Source: Parapristionchus giblindavisi
Lineage: Eukaryota; Nematoda; Chromadorea; Rhabditida; Diplogasteridae
Length of the DNA stretch: 64,000 bases
Direction: 5' to 3'
Assembly: GCA_943737045.1 (NCBI GenBank)
Contig: CALSFV010000363.1
Coordinates: forward strand, 62,001 to 126,000
Part shown: piece by piece, positions 1-12,019 of the stretch
Layout of the letters: each line of letters starts with the position of its first letter
Position numbering within the stretch: the first letter of the stretch is position 1
Made by a program: the position numbers and the translations under genes
The notes under the pieces: model-generated
The model's database searches: none
Told to the model about the DNA's origin: nothing
Seen by the model: only the letters and a program-made list of their open reading frames with translations

Positions 1-568
1 CCGCGGTTACGATTTACGATTTAACGATATCAACACATTTGTCTAGAGGTCAAGGGAAGCTCTCATATGCACGGTTTTCCACTCCTTGCTCTTTGCCTCG
101 CTGAGAAGTTTGCGCCGAATGCTTTGCTGATTGAATCGCTCCATCTCGTAATAGGCCTTCCTCGCCTTCTTTTCCTTTCCCCGCGGAACGGATGGGGAAA
201 CCGCAGTTCATGCATTTATGCGAAGGAATGAAGGAAGGGGAAAGTTGATGCGGAGAGAGAAAATCTTTCACTGTGAGGATAAACAATATATAGGGTGAAA
301 AATAATTACGAAGACTTTTTATATCCCCATTATGTCATGTGTAGTACATCAATCAAGTTCAGATGGTATAAGATTTATTCCTCAATAACATGTTCACAAT
401 CAACAATTACTTCTCGATTCGCTCTCCCCTTATGACGGGGCGGGGGTGATTGTTTTTTTTTTTGCTTACAATTAGTATTTTTTTGTTCTTTGATTGTTTT
501 CACGCCTGGATCTACAAGGACAAGGTGAGTCTTGCCGTCTGCGCACTCGGCATGCTCTATTCTGTGAG

Positions 569-1066
569 CCACAGTGCCGTATGTAAGAACAAAAGGAAAA
601 CCGTTTTCCGGGAAAATGTGACGTCATTACACAGAGAGCAATCTTACCCATATATTTGGTAATCGTTACCCAACAACGTGTATCGGGGTATTCGTTTGCC
701 CATATTCGGGGTATTCAGATTACCCATGCATTTCGGAGAGAAAGATTACCAATTATTTTGTTAAATTGGTAAGTACATTATAGTCGAATGCTAGTTATAT
801 CAATACATCCCGTTACCCCTTATTCGATCTACCCTTTCCCTTTATTTTCATCCAATTCGTTCCCTCCATAAAGACCGCGTAAGGCTGCAATCAACATTTA
901 GGGTAATCGTTTGCCAGGGTAATCGGGGTGGGTAACGATTTGCCAGGTAAGTTTGCTCTCAGTGTAGCGTAGGCGGAGGATTTTTTCAAAACGCCTCGGC
1001 CTACGCTAATGACGTCACATTTTCCCGGGAAAAAGTTCTTGCATATGGCCACTGGGTGGGTTCGAT
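569..1066. repeat. CRE-bearing palindromic MITE, split by another MITE
   Basis: The outer halves (569-633 and 959-1066) match the palindromic family seen whole at 37547-37690, 43021-43152 and 45704-45850: a terminal 'gccgtatgcaagaac', an internal TGACGTCA and a central 'gcgtaggcggagg' hairpin. The middle (about 634-958) is a diverged copy of the MITE with CACTGAGAG/CTCTGTG-type ends found five times in the satellite. The younger element therefore inserted just after the 'tgacgtcatta' of the older one. Confidence 0.7.
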
Positions 1067-1629
1067 TGATCGTATGGACCAAGCTGATCTCTTTGATGGG
1101 ATGTCGATGGAAGTGCGATACCATTTTTGACGATTGCGGGCCTGCTCAATCGTGAACAGTTCAAAGAACACAGTAAAATTACCATGAGTCGAATTAGCGA
1201 GTGACGATTCTCGAATAAGTTTCATCGTCCACTCATAGAGGAAATGCCTCCTATACTCCGATTTATAACTTCCCCTGCTAATTGCACATATAAAGTAATA
1301 AACAGCTACTCGTCAAAGAACACTGTCACCAATCGCTCGCCTGTGTGCTTGCGCGCCAGCAGGTCTTCGAACTTCTTGAGCCGTGCTCGTCTTGGGAGTA
1401 GAAACGTTCCGTTCTCACTGCGAATGACTCTCCATGCACATTTTTATAATAATAACAAAAATATTAATAATACTTATATTTATCGTATTATATTACATGT
1501 AGTATTGTCTTCTGTCTACCCTTTCGAAATGGGTGTGTTTTGAAATAAAAAGAAACACACAGATAATTCAATGGCGCCGCAATGTTGTGATCTGTATACG
1601 CATTCACGTAAATAGAAAAGAGATATAAG

Positions 1630-1862
1630 TATTTATTTAATTTAAAAAAATTTGCATTCTTAAGATTAGCCCCTTGTACAGATTTCTCATTAACGATTAA
1701 CAAAGATGGCATTTTTTTCCATAACTGTGAGAAATAAGTGAAACTGAACTATCTTCATAACGATTTTGATCAGTATGATTGTTTACTGTATGAGAATAGG
1801 CATATAGATTGATTTATTAAAATACAAAAAATATTATATAGTATTATGTTATTATTTTAATA
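1630..1862 (-). repeat. Interspersed repeat, inverted partner of 22083-22306
   Basis: This stretch is the near-complete reverse complement of 22083-22306, with a few substitutions and small indels. The two copies face each other across the whole satellite array. No ORF or terminal repeat was recognised, so the class is unknown. Confidence 0.75.
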
Positions 1863-2699
1863 AAGCGTCAGCAAAATTGGTTAGTGACGATTCTGGAATA
1901 AGTTTCAGCGTCCACTCATAGAGGGAATGTCTTCCACTCTCCGATTCTTAGCTAGCAAGTGTATTGTTCATATAAATTAATAAATAAATAAAGCTCCAGT
2001 TCGGGTCCTCACACTGAAAAACACACAGAAAGAACAAAAAAATCTAAGCAAAAAAACAATCATTGACCCCCCCCCCCCCTCCCGTCATAAAGAGAGAGCG
2101 AATCGAGAGAAATTGTTGATTGTGAACATGTTATTGATGAATAAATACTACCATATGAACTTGATTGATGTACCACAAATGAAATAATGGGGAAATAAAA
2201 GTCTTCGTAATTCTTTTTCACCTTGTATATTGTTTATCCTCAGCTTGTACAACCTCCTGTACGTTTGCGAGATGAAGTGAGAAGAGTTTTGGGATCGTTC
2301 TGGTGGTCAATGCCTATGGATGCAAATCGCATCATTATTCATCTGACCGAAGTCTGATATGATAAATGAATTCGAATTTGAATTGTTTATCCTCAGTGAT
2401 AGATTGTGTCTGCTCCGTATCAACTTTCCCCTTCCTTCTTTCGCAAAATTAATGAACTGCGTGTTTTTCCCATCCGTTCCGAGGGGAATTTATTAATGAT
2501 TTTTTTGTTTCTTGTTTTCTTTCGTTGCATTCAGTGTGAGGGAGAAGCCGTACTGGAGCTTTATTTATTTCTTATTTTATATGTACAATACTCTTGGGAG
2601 TTATCTATCGGAGTATAGAAGACATTCCCTCTATGAGTGGACGCTGAAACTTATTCGAGAATCGTCACTAACCAATTTTACAGATGCTTTATCCCTTAA

Positions 2700-3438
2700 T
2701 ATATAGATAGTGATTTTGCGAAAATCCAAAAGTGCCTTTCGTAGAACATCAATAACTTCCGTCATACGCAAGCAATCAAGGCGTTTTTTTTTCAGATTGT
2801 AGCCAGATACCTTGACTAATTTTCGCTTATTTTTTCACCACCATAACCCCTACCGTAACCGAGTTAGTTCGCGATAACTGTCGAAAAAAAAATGAACCAC
2901 TCCCACCGCAGCCCCCGTTGAAGATAGAGCGATGCGGTTTTCACCATTAGATTCAGCGTAGTCGAAATGTGAAAACTGTCGGACAAAATTTTAAAATATT
3001 TCCTTAAAATCATTTTATTATTGATTAAAGTTGCAACATTTTCAACTTTGCGTTTATCGATTTATTCTTTTGTTTTTCTATTCAGTTTTACTAAATCGAA
3101 TACGGAGAACACGATGCGCACATTCTCCGATCGCAATTCTATCGATTAACGCCCTAAATTTGCATATCAACATTTCACTACCTCCGTTTTGCGATAAAAA
3201 GCGACTATTACTGCTTCTTTTCGCTTGCATATGACATTTACGAATTTATTATCATTATTCAAAACAAAAATAAGTTACAAGATGCAAAAACAAGCAAAAG
3301 AAACGATTCACAGGCGTAATAATTGTGACACAGTGAACGTGCGTCGCGTACGCGTCGCGTGTGCTCACTTCGAAGCGATCATTTCGGGGGCGAAACAAAT
3401 GAACAGAGAGCACAGCGGCCCCCTATGAAGATAGAGCG
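2700..3438. other. No recognised feature
   Basis: AT-rich sequence between the palindromic block and the satellite. The short ORFs at 3031-3234 and 3225-3428 lack splice-site support, family motifs or compositional bias, so no gene is claimed. 'gaagatagagcgatgc' occurs at 2920 and again at 3427 just before the first satellite unit, so a short duplication abuts the array edge. Confidence 0.5.
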
Positions 3439-4049
3439 ATGCTCAGCAAAGTTTCTTTAGTTAAGGTAGTCTTAGCGTTAGTTCCTGTGATACTATGTTG
3501 ATTTACCTAAAGATTTAAAGTAGTCTTAGCGTTAGTTCCCGTGATACAATAGTGATCTATTTATTCATTCTATCGATTGAGTCACCATTCACACTTAGCG
3601 AAGTTTCTTTAGTTAAGGAAGTGTTAGTGTTAGTTCCTGTGACACTATATTGATCTACCTAAAGATTTAAAGTAGTCTTAGCGTTAGTTCCCGTGATACT
3701 ATATTGATCTACTTATTCATTCTATCAATTCAGTTACCATTCATACTTAGCAAAGTTTCTTTAGTTAAGGTAGTCTTAACCTTAGTTCCTGTGACACTAT
3801 ATTGATTTACCTAAAGATTTAAAGTAGTCTTAGCGTTAGTTCCCGTGGTACTATATTGATCTACTTATTCATTCTATCGATTGAGTCACCATTCACACTT
3901 AGCGAAGTTTCTTTAGTTAAGGTAGTCTTAACCTTAGTTCCTGTGACACTATATTGATTTACCTAAAGATTTAAAGTAGTCTTAGCGTTAGTTCCCGTGA
4001 TACAATATTGATCTACTTATTCATTCTATCGATTGAGGTACCATTCACA

Positions 4050-4241
4050 CACTGAGAGCAAACTTACCCAAATATGGGTAATAGATTTGACAACTTACGA
4101 TACTTGTGTACACGATTTGCCCATATTCGGGCAAATGGTAGCCCAAAAACCACCGATTTGCCCATATACAGGCTAGCATTTGTCTGAATACGGGCAAATC
4201 GTTCGCCAACTAACGGCATTCGGGTAAATTTAATCTCTGTG
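4050..4241. mobile_element. 192-bp MITE in satellite, copy 1
   Basis: Ends are CACTGAGAG and CTCTGTG. The interior has several near-palindromic 'gggcaaat'/'atttgccc' motifs. The flanking unit normally reads 'cattcacacttatcg' and here reads 'cattcaca' + element + 'cacttatcg', giving a 2-bp CA duplication. No coding capacity. Confidence 0.85.
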
Positions 4242-5304
4242 CACTTATCGACGTTTCTTTAGTTAAGGTAGTCTTAACCTTAGTTCCTGTGACACTATAT
4301 TGATTTACCTAAAGATTTAAAGTAGTCTTAGCGTTAGTTCCCGTGATGCAATACTGATCTTTTTATTCATTCTATCGATTGAGTCACCATTCACACTTAG
4401 CGAAGTTTCTTTAGTTAAGGAAGTCTTAGTGTTAGTTCCTGTAACACTATATTGATCTACTTAAAGATATAAAGTAGTCTTAGCGTTAGTTCCCGTGATA
4501 CTATATTGATCTACTTATTCATTCTATCGATTGAGTCACCATTCACACTTAGCGAAGTTTCTTTAGTTAAGGAAGTCTTAGTGTTAGTTCCTGTGACACT
4601 ATACTGATCTACTTAAAGATGTAAAGTTGTCTTAGCGTTAGTTCCCGTGATACAATATTGATCTACTTATTCATTCTATCGATTGAGTTACCATTCACAC
4701 TTATCGACGTTTCTTTAGTTAAGGTAGTCTTAGCGTTAGTTCCTGTGACACTATATTGACTTACCTAAAGATTTAAAGTAGTCTTAGCGTTAGTTCCCGT
4801 GATACAATAGTGATCTATTTATTCATTCTATCGATTGAGTCACCATTCACACTTAGCGAAGTTTCTTTAGTTAAGGAAGTGTTAGTGTTAGTTCCTGTGA
4901 CACTATATTGATCTACCTAAAGATTTAAAGTAGTCTTAGCGTTAGTTCCCGTGATACTATATTGATCTACTTATTCATTCTATCAATTCAGTTACCATTC
5001 ATACTTAGCAAAGTTTCTTTAGTTAAGGTAGTCTTAACCTTAGTTCCTGTGACACTATATTGATTTACCTAAAGATTTAAAGTAGTCTTAGCGTTAGTTC
5101 CCGTGGTACTATATTGATCTACTTATTCATTCTATCGATTGAGTCACCATTCACACTTAGCGAAGTTTCTTTAGTTAAGGTAGTCTTAACCTTAGTTCCT
5201 GTGACACTATATTGATTTACCTAAAGATTTAAAGTAGTCTTAGCGTTAGTTCCCGTGATACAATATTGATCTACTTATTCATTCTATCGATTGAGGTACC
5301 ATTC

Positions 5305-5668
5305 CACGGCGGTTCATTGGAGGGAAATCCCTACATTTAACTTTGGCTTGAAGCCTCCCGCACTACGAAAAATCGGCAAAGTTGTTTTGCACCGGGTGGG
5401 ATTCGAACCCACGAGGTTCGGATTGCCAGACAAAGTTCTAACCACTAAGCCATCTCGGCATGCTACATACCTCGTAGAACTCGATGATGAACGCATTTGG
5501 AGGGAGGGACCGCAGCGCGTCGTTGAGCGCGTCGCGTCGCTCCCTCCCCCTACGCTAACTATTACCGTATATAATAATGAACTTTCGTGGTAAGACATTT
5601 GTTGAACAATTTATCCTGATTTTTAAAAACTGCGAGTCGCTCTTAACTACTGTCCTTGAACCGCCGTG
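5305..5668. mobile_element. 364-bp TIR element with 5-bp target duplication, inserted in satellite
   Basis: Perfect 12-bp inverted ends (CACGGCGGTTCA / TGAACCGCCGTG) are flanked by a clean 5-bp duplication CATTC (5300-5304 and 5669-5673), which is satellite sequence. The element holds a tRNA-like segment at 5389-5463. It is absent at the equivalent junctions elsewhere in the array, so it arrived after the surrounding block was amplified. Superfamily not assigned; no transposase. Confidence 0.85.
5389..5463 (-). other. tRNA-like segment with A and B boxes
   Basis: On the minus strand an A-box-like 'tggcttagtgg' is followed by a perfect B box 'ggttcgaatcc' with a pairing T-stem. The acceptor stem matches at only about half the positions and no convincing anticodon stem forms. 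It is best read as a tRNA-derived RNA polymerase III promoter relic in the 364-bp element, not a tRNA gene. Confidence 0.65.
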
Positions 5669-5676
5669 CATTCACA

Positions 5677-5868
5677 CACTGAGAGCAAACTTACCCAAAT
5701 ATGGGTAATAGATTTGACAACTTACGATACTTGTGTACACGATTTGCCCATATTCGGGCAAATGGTAGCCCAAAAACCACCGATTTGCCCATATACAGGC
5801 TAGCATTTGTCTGAATACGGGCAAATCGTTCGCCAACTAACGGCATTCGGGTAAATTTAATCTCTGTG
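5677..5868. mobile_element. 192-bp MITE in satellite, copy 2
   Basis: Same ends and same CA-flanked junction as the copy at 4050-4241. It lies directly after the 364-bp insertion, separated only by 'cattcaca'. Confidence 0.85.
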
Positions 5869-7390
5869 CACTTATCGACGTTTCTTTAGTTAAGGTAGTC
5901 TTAACCTTAGTTCCTGTGACACTATATTGATTTACCTAAAGATTTAAAGTAGTCTTAGCGTTAGTTCCCGTGATGCAATACTGATCTTTTTATTCATTCT
6001 ATCGATTGAGTCACCATTCACACTTAGCGAAGTTTCTTTAGTTAAGGAAGTCTTAGTGTTAGTTCCTGTGACACTATATTGATCTACTTAAAGATTTAAA
6101 GTAGTCTTAGCGTTAGTTCCCGTGATACTATATTGATCTACTTATTCATTCTATCGATTGAGTCACCATTCACACTTAGCGAAGTTTCTTTAGTTAAGGA
6201 AGTCTTAGTGTTAGTTCCTGTGACACTATACTGATCTACTTAAAGATGTAAAGTTGTCTTAGCGTTAGTTCCCGTGATACAATATTGATCTACTTATTCA
6301 TTCTATCGATTGAGTTACCATTCACACTTATCGACGTTTCTTTAGTTAAGGTAGTCTTAGCGTTAGTTCCTGTGACACTATATTGACTTACCTAAAGATT
6401 TAAAGTAGTCTTAGCGTTAGTTCCCGTGATACTATATTGATCTACTTATTCATTCTATCGATTGAGTCACCATTCACACTTAGCGAAGTTTCTTTAGTTA
6501 AGGAAGTGTTAGTGTTAGTTCCTGTGACACTATATTGATCTACCTAAAGATTTAAAGTAGTCTTAGCGTTAGTTCCCGTGATACTATATTGATCTACTTA
6601 TTCATTCTATCGATTGAGTTACCATTCACACTCATCGACGTTTCTTTAGTTAAGGAAGTCTTAGCGTTAGTTCCTGTGACACTATACTGATCTACTTAAA
6701 GATGTAAAGTTGTCTTAGCGTTAGTTCCCGTGATACAATATTGATCTACTTATTCATTCTATCGATTGAGTTACCATTCACACTTATCGACGTTTCTTTA
6801 GTTAAGGTAGTCTTAGCGTTAGTTCCTGTGACACTATATTGACTTACCTAAAGATTTAAAGTAGTCTTAGCGTTAGTTCCCGTGATACAATAGTGATCTA
6901 TTTATTCATTCTATCGATTGAGTCACCATTCACACTTAGCGAAGTTTCTTTAGTTAAGGAAGTGTTAGTGTTAGTTCCTGTGACACTATATTGATCTACC
7001 TAAAGATTTAAAGTAGTCTTAGCGTTAGTTCCCGTGATACTATATTGATCTACTTATTCATTCTATCAATTCAGTTACCATTCATACTTAGCAAAGTTTC
7101 TTTAGTTAAGGTAGTCTTAACCTTAGTTCCTGTGACACTATATTGATTTACCTAAAGATTTAAAGTAGTCTTAGCGTTAGTTCCCGTGATACTATATTGA
7201 TCTACTTATTCATTCTATCGATTGAGTCACTATTCACACTTAGCGAAGTTTCTTTAGTTAAGGTAGTCTTAACCTTAGTTCCTGTGACACTATATTGATT
7301 TACCTAAAGATTTAAAGTAGTCTTAGCGTTAGTTCCCGTGATACAATATTGATCTACTTATTCATTCTATCGATTGAGGTACCATTCACA

Positions 7391-7582
7391 CACTGAGAGC
7401 AAACTTACCCAAATATGGGTAATAGATTTGACAACTTACGATACTTGTGTACACGATTTGCCCATATTCGGGCAAATGGTAGCCTAAAAACCACCGATTT
7501 GCCCATATACAGGCTAGCATTTGTCTGAATACGGGCAAATCGTTCGCCAACTAACGGCATTCGGGTAAATTTAATCTCTGTG
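7391..7582. mobile_element. 192-bp MITE in satellite, copy 3
   Basis: Same junction as the first copy. It differs by one substitution ('gtagcctaaaaacc' instead of 'gtagcccaaaaacc') that is shared with the copies at 10045 and 11828, so these three form a sub-lineage. Confidence 0.85.
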
Positions 7583-10044
7583 CACTTATCGACGTTTCTT
7601 TAGTTAAGGTAGTCTTAACCTTAGTTCCTGTGACACTATATTGATTTACCTAAAGATTTAAAGTAGTCTTAGCGTTAGTTCCCGTGATGCAATACTGATC
7701 TTTTTATTCATTCTATCGATTGAGTCACCATTCACACTTAGCGAAGTTTCTTTAGTTAAGGAAGTCTTAGTGTTAGTTCCTGTGACACTATATTGATCTA
7801 CTTAAAGATTTAAAGTAGTCTTAGCGTTAGTTCCCGTGATACTATATTGATCTACTTATTCATTCTATCGATTGAGTCACCATTCACACTTAGCGAAGTT
7901 TCTTTAGTTAAGGAAGTCTTAGTGTTAGTTCCTGTGACACTATACTGATCTACTTAAAGATTTAAGGTAGTCTTAGCGTTAGTTCCCGTGACACAATATT
8001 GATCTACTTAAAGATTTAAGGTAGTCTTAGCGTTAGTCCCGTGATACTATATTGATCTACTTAAAGATTTAAGGTTGTCTTAGCGTTAGTTCCCGTGATA
8101 CTATATTGATCTACTTAAAGATTTAAGGTTGTCTTAGCGTTAGTTCCCGTGATACTATATTGATCTACTTAACGGTTTAAGGTAGTCTTATCTTTAGTTC
8201 TCATGATACTATATTGTAGTTTATAATAATAACAATAATAATAATAATATATTTATCGCATCTTGGAGAAGAGAGAAAAGAAGTACGAAAAGAGAACAAT
8301 AAAAATGCATATTAAGACAAGAAGTTGCGACGATATAGTTGCAATTACTGAATTACAACTTTTACATAATCACTAAATACATAAGGAGAGATCGATGATC
8401 AATAGCTCGATCTATATTGATCTACTTATTCATTCTATCGATTGAGTTACCATTCACCCCCATCGACGTTTCTTTAGTTAAGGTAGTCTTAACCTTAGTT
8501 CCTGTGACACTATATTGATTTACCTAAAGATTTAAAGTAGTCTTAGCGTTAGTTCCCGTGATACAATATTGATCTACTTATTCATTCTATCGATTGAGGT
8601 ACCATTCACACTTATCGACGTTTCTTTAGTTAAGGTAGTCTTAACCTTAGTTCCTGTGACACTATATTGATTTACCTAAAGATTTAAAGTAGTCTTAGCG
8701 TTAGTTCCCGTGATGCAATACTGATCTTTTTATTCATTCTATCGATTGAGTCACCATTCACACTTAGCGAAGTTTCTTTAGTTAAGGAAGTCTTAGTGTT
8801 AGTTCCTGTGACACTATATTGATCTACTTAAAGATTTAAAGTAGTCTTAGCGTTAGTCCCCGTGACACTATATTGATCTACTTAAAGATTTAAGGTAGTC
8901 TTAGCGTTAGTCCCGTGATACTATATTGATCTACTTAAAGATTTAAGGTAGTCTTAGCGTTAGTTCCCGTGATACTATATTGATCTACTTATTCATTCTA
9001 TCGATTGATTTACCATTCACACTTAGCAAAGTTTCTTTAGTTAAGGTAGTCTTAGCGTTAGTCCCCGTGATACTATATTGATCTACTTAAAGATTTAAGG
9101 TAGTCTTAGCGTTAGTTCCCGTGACACAATATTGATCTATTTAAAGATTTAAGGTAGTCTTAGCGTTAGTCCCGTGATACTATATTGATCTACTTAAAGA
9201 TTTAAGGTTGTCTTAGCGTTAGTTCCCGTGATACTATATTGATCTACTTAAAGATTTAAGGTTGTCTTAGCGTTAGTTCCCGTGATACTATATTGATCTA
9301 CTTAACGGTTTAAGGTAGTCTTATCTTTAGTTCTCATGATACTATATTGTAGTTTATAATAATAACAATAATAATAATATATTTATCGCATCTTGGAGAA
9401 GAGAGAAAAGAAGTACGAAAAGAGAACAATAAAAATGCATATTAAGACAAGAAGTTGCGACGATATAGTTGCAATTACTGAATTACAACTTTTACATAAT
9501 CACTAAATACATAAGGAGAGATCGATGATCAATAGCTCGATCTATATTGATCTACTTATTCATTCTATCGATTGAGTCACCATTCACACTTAGCGAAGTT
9601 TCTTTAGTTAAGGAAGTGTTAGTGTTAGTTCCTGTGACACTATATTGATCTACCTAAAGATTTAAAGTAGTCTTAGCGTTAGTTCCCGTGATACTATATT
9701 GATCTACTTATTCATTCTATCAATTCAGTTACCATTCATACTTAGCAAAGTTTCTTTAGTTAAGGTAGTCTTAACCTTAGTTCCTGTGACACTATATTGA
9801 TTTACCTAAAGATTTAAAGTAGTCTTAGCGTTAGTTCCCGTGATACTATATTGATCTACTTATTCATTCTATCGATTGAGTCACTATTCACACTTAGCGA
9901 AGTTTCTTTAGTTAAGGTAGTCTTAACATTAGTTCCTGTGACACTATATTGATTTACCTAAAGATTTAAAGTAGTCTTAGCGTTAGTTCCCGTGATACAA
10001 TATTGATCTACTTATTCATTCTATCGATTGAGGTACCATTCACA

Positions 10045-10236
10045 CACTGAGAGCAAACTTACCCAAATATGGGTAATAGATTTGACAACTTACGATACTT
10101 GTGTACACGATTTGCCCATATTCGGGCAAATGGTAGCCTAAAAACCACCGATTTGCCCATATACAGGCTAGCATTTGTCTGAATACGGGCAAATCGTTCA
10201 CCAACTAACGGCATTCGGGTAAATTTAATCTCTGTG
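10045..10236. mobile_element. 192-bp MITE in satellite, copy 4
   Basis: Same junction as the other copies. It carries one private change ('gttcaccaac' for 'gttcgccaac'). Confidence 0.85.
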
Positions 10237-11827
10237 CACTTATCGACGTTTCTTTAGTTAAGGTAGTCTTAACCTTAGTTCCTGTGACACTATATTGATT
10301 TACCTAAAGATTTAAAGTAGTCTTAGCGTTAGTTCCCGTGATGCAATACTGATCTTTTTATTCATTCTATCGATTGAGTCACCATTCACACTTAGCGAAG
10401 TTTCTTTAGTTAAGGAAGTCTTAGTGTTAGTTCCTGTGACACTATATTGATCTACTTAAAGATTTAAAGTAGTCTTAGCGTTAGTTCCCGTGATACTATA
10501 TTGATCTACTTATTCATTCTATCGATTGAGTCACCATTCACACTTAGCGAAGTTTCTTTAGTTAAGGAAGTCTTAGTGTTAGTTCCTGTGACACTATACT
10601 GATCTACTTAAAGATGTAAAGTTGTCTTAGCGTTAGTTCCCGTGATACAATATTGATCTACTTATTCATTCTATCGATTGAGTTACCATTCACACTTATC
10701 GACGTTTCTTTAGTTAAGGTAGTCTTAGCGTTAGTCCCCGTGATACTATATTGATCTACTTAAAGATTTAAGGTAGTCTTAGCGTTAGTTCCCGTGATAC
10801 TATATTGAACTACTTAAAGATTTAAGGTTGTCTTAGCGTTAGTCCCGTGATACTATATTGATCTACTTAAAGATTTAAGGTAGTCTTAGCGTTAGTTCCC
10901 GTGACACAATATAGATCTATTTAAAGATTTAAGGTAGTCTTAGCGTTAGTCCCGTGATACTATATTGATCTACTTAAAGATTTAAGGTTGTCTTAGCGTT
11001 AGTTCCCGTGATACTATATTGATCTACTTAAAGATTTAAGGTTGTCTTAGCGTTAGTTCCCGTGATACTATATTGATCTACTTAACGGTTTAAGGTAGTC
11101 TTATCTTTAGTTCTCATGATACTATATTGTAGTTTATAATAATAACAATAATAATAATAATATATTTATCGCATCTTGGAGAAGAGAGAAAAGAAGTACG
11201 AAAAGAGAACAATAAAAATGCATATTAAGACAAGAAGTTGCGACGATATAGTTGCAATTACTGAATTACAACTTTTACATAATCACTAAATACATAAGGA
11301 GAGATCGATGATCAATAGCTCGATCTATATTGATCTACTTATTCATTCTATCGATTGAGTCACCATTCACACTTAGCGAAGTTTCTTTAGTTAAGGAAGT
11401 GTTAGTGTTAGTTCCTGTGACACTATATTGATCTACCTAAAGATTTAAAGTAGTCTTAGCGTTAGTTCCCGTGATACTATATTGATCTACTTATTCATTC
11501 TATCAATTCAGTTACCATTCATACTTAGCAAAGTTTCTTTAGTTAAGGTAGTCTTAACCTTAGTTCCTGTGACACTATATTGATTTACCTAAAGATTTAA
11601 AGTAGTCTTAGCGTTAGTTCCCGTGATACTATATTGATCTACTTATTCATTCTATCGATTGAGTCACTATTCACACTTAGCGAAGTTTCTTTAGTTAAGG
11701 TAGTCTTAACCTTAGTTCCTGTGACACTATATTGATTTACCTAAAGATTTAAAGTAGTCTTAGCGTTAGTTCCCGTGATACAATATTGATCTACTTATTC
11801 ATTCTATCGATTGAGGTACCATTCACA

Positions 11828-12019
11828 CACTGAGAGCAAACTTACCCAAATATGGGTAATAGATTTGACAACTTACGATACTTGTGTACACGATTTGCCC
11901 ATATTCGGGCAAATGGTAGCCTAAAAACCACCGATTTGCCCATATACAGGCTAGCATTTGTCTGAATACGGGCAAATCGTTCGCCAACTAACGGCATTCG
12001 GGTAAATTTAATCTCTGTG
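11828..12019. mobile_element. 192-bp MITE in satellite, copy 5
   Basis: Same junction as the other copies. It is the last MITE-bearing block before the array changes to plain 54-bp monomers plus spacer modules. Confidence 0.85.

Larger units (their letters stand above)
1..2700. repeat. Palindromic repeat block, edges uncertain
   Basis: About 160-475 is the reverse complement of about 2035-2490 (shared landmarks: a C/G homopolymer at 435-445 and 2066-2079, the segment around 'gttcacaatcaacaatt', and the 'aactttccccttccttc' stretch). A second inverted pair is 1884-1975 with 2560-2690, and a direct diverged copy of that segment lies at 1198-1310. Short ORFs here lie inside the mirrored arms and look like shadows. 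No coding function is seen. Confidence 0.7.
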
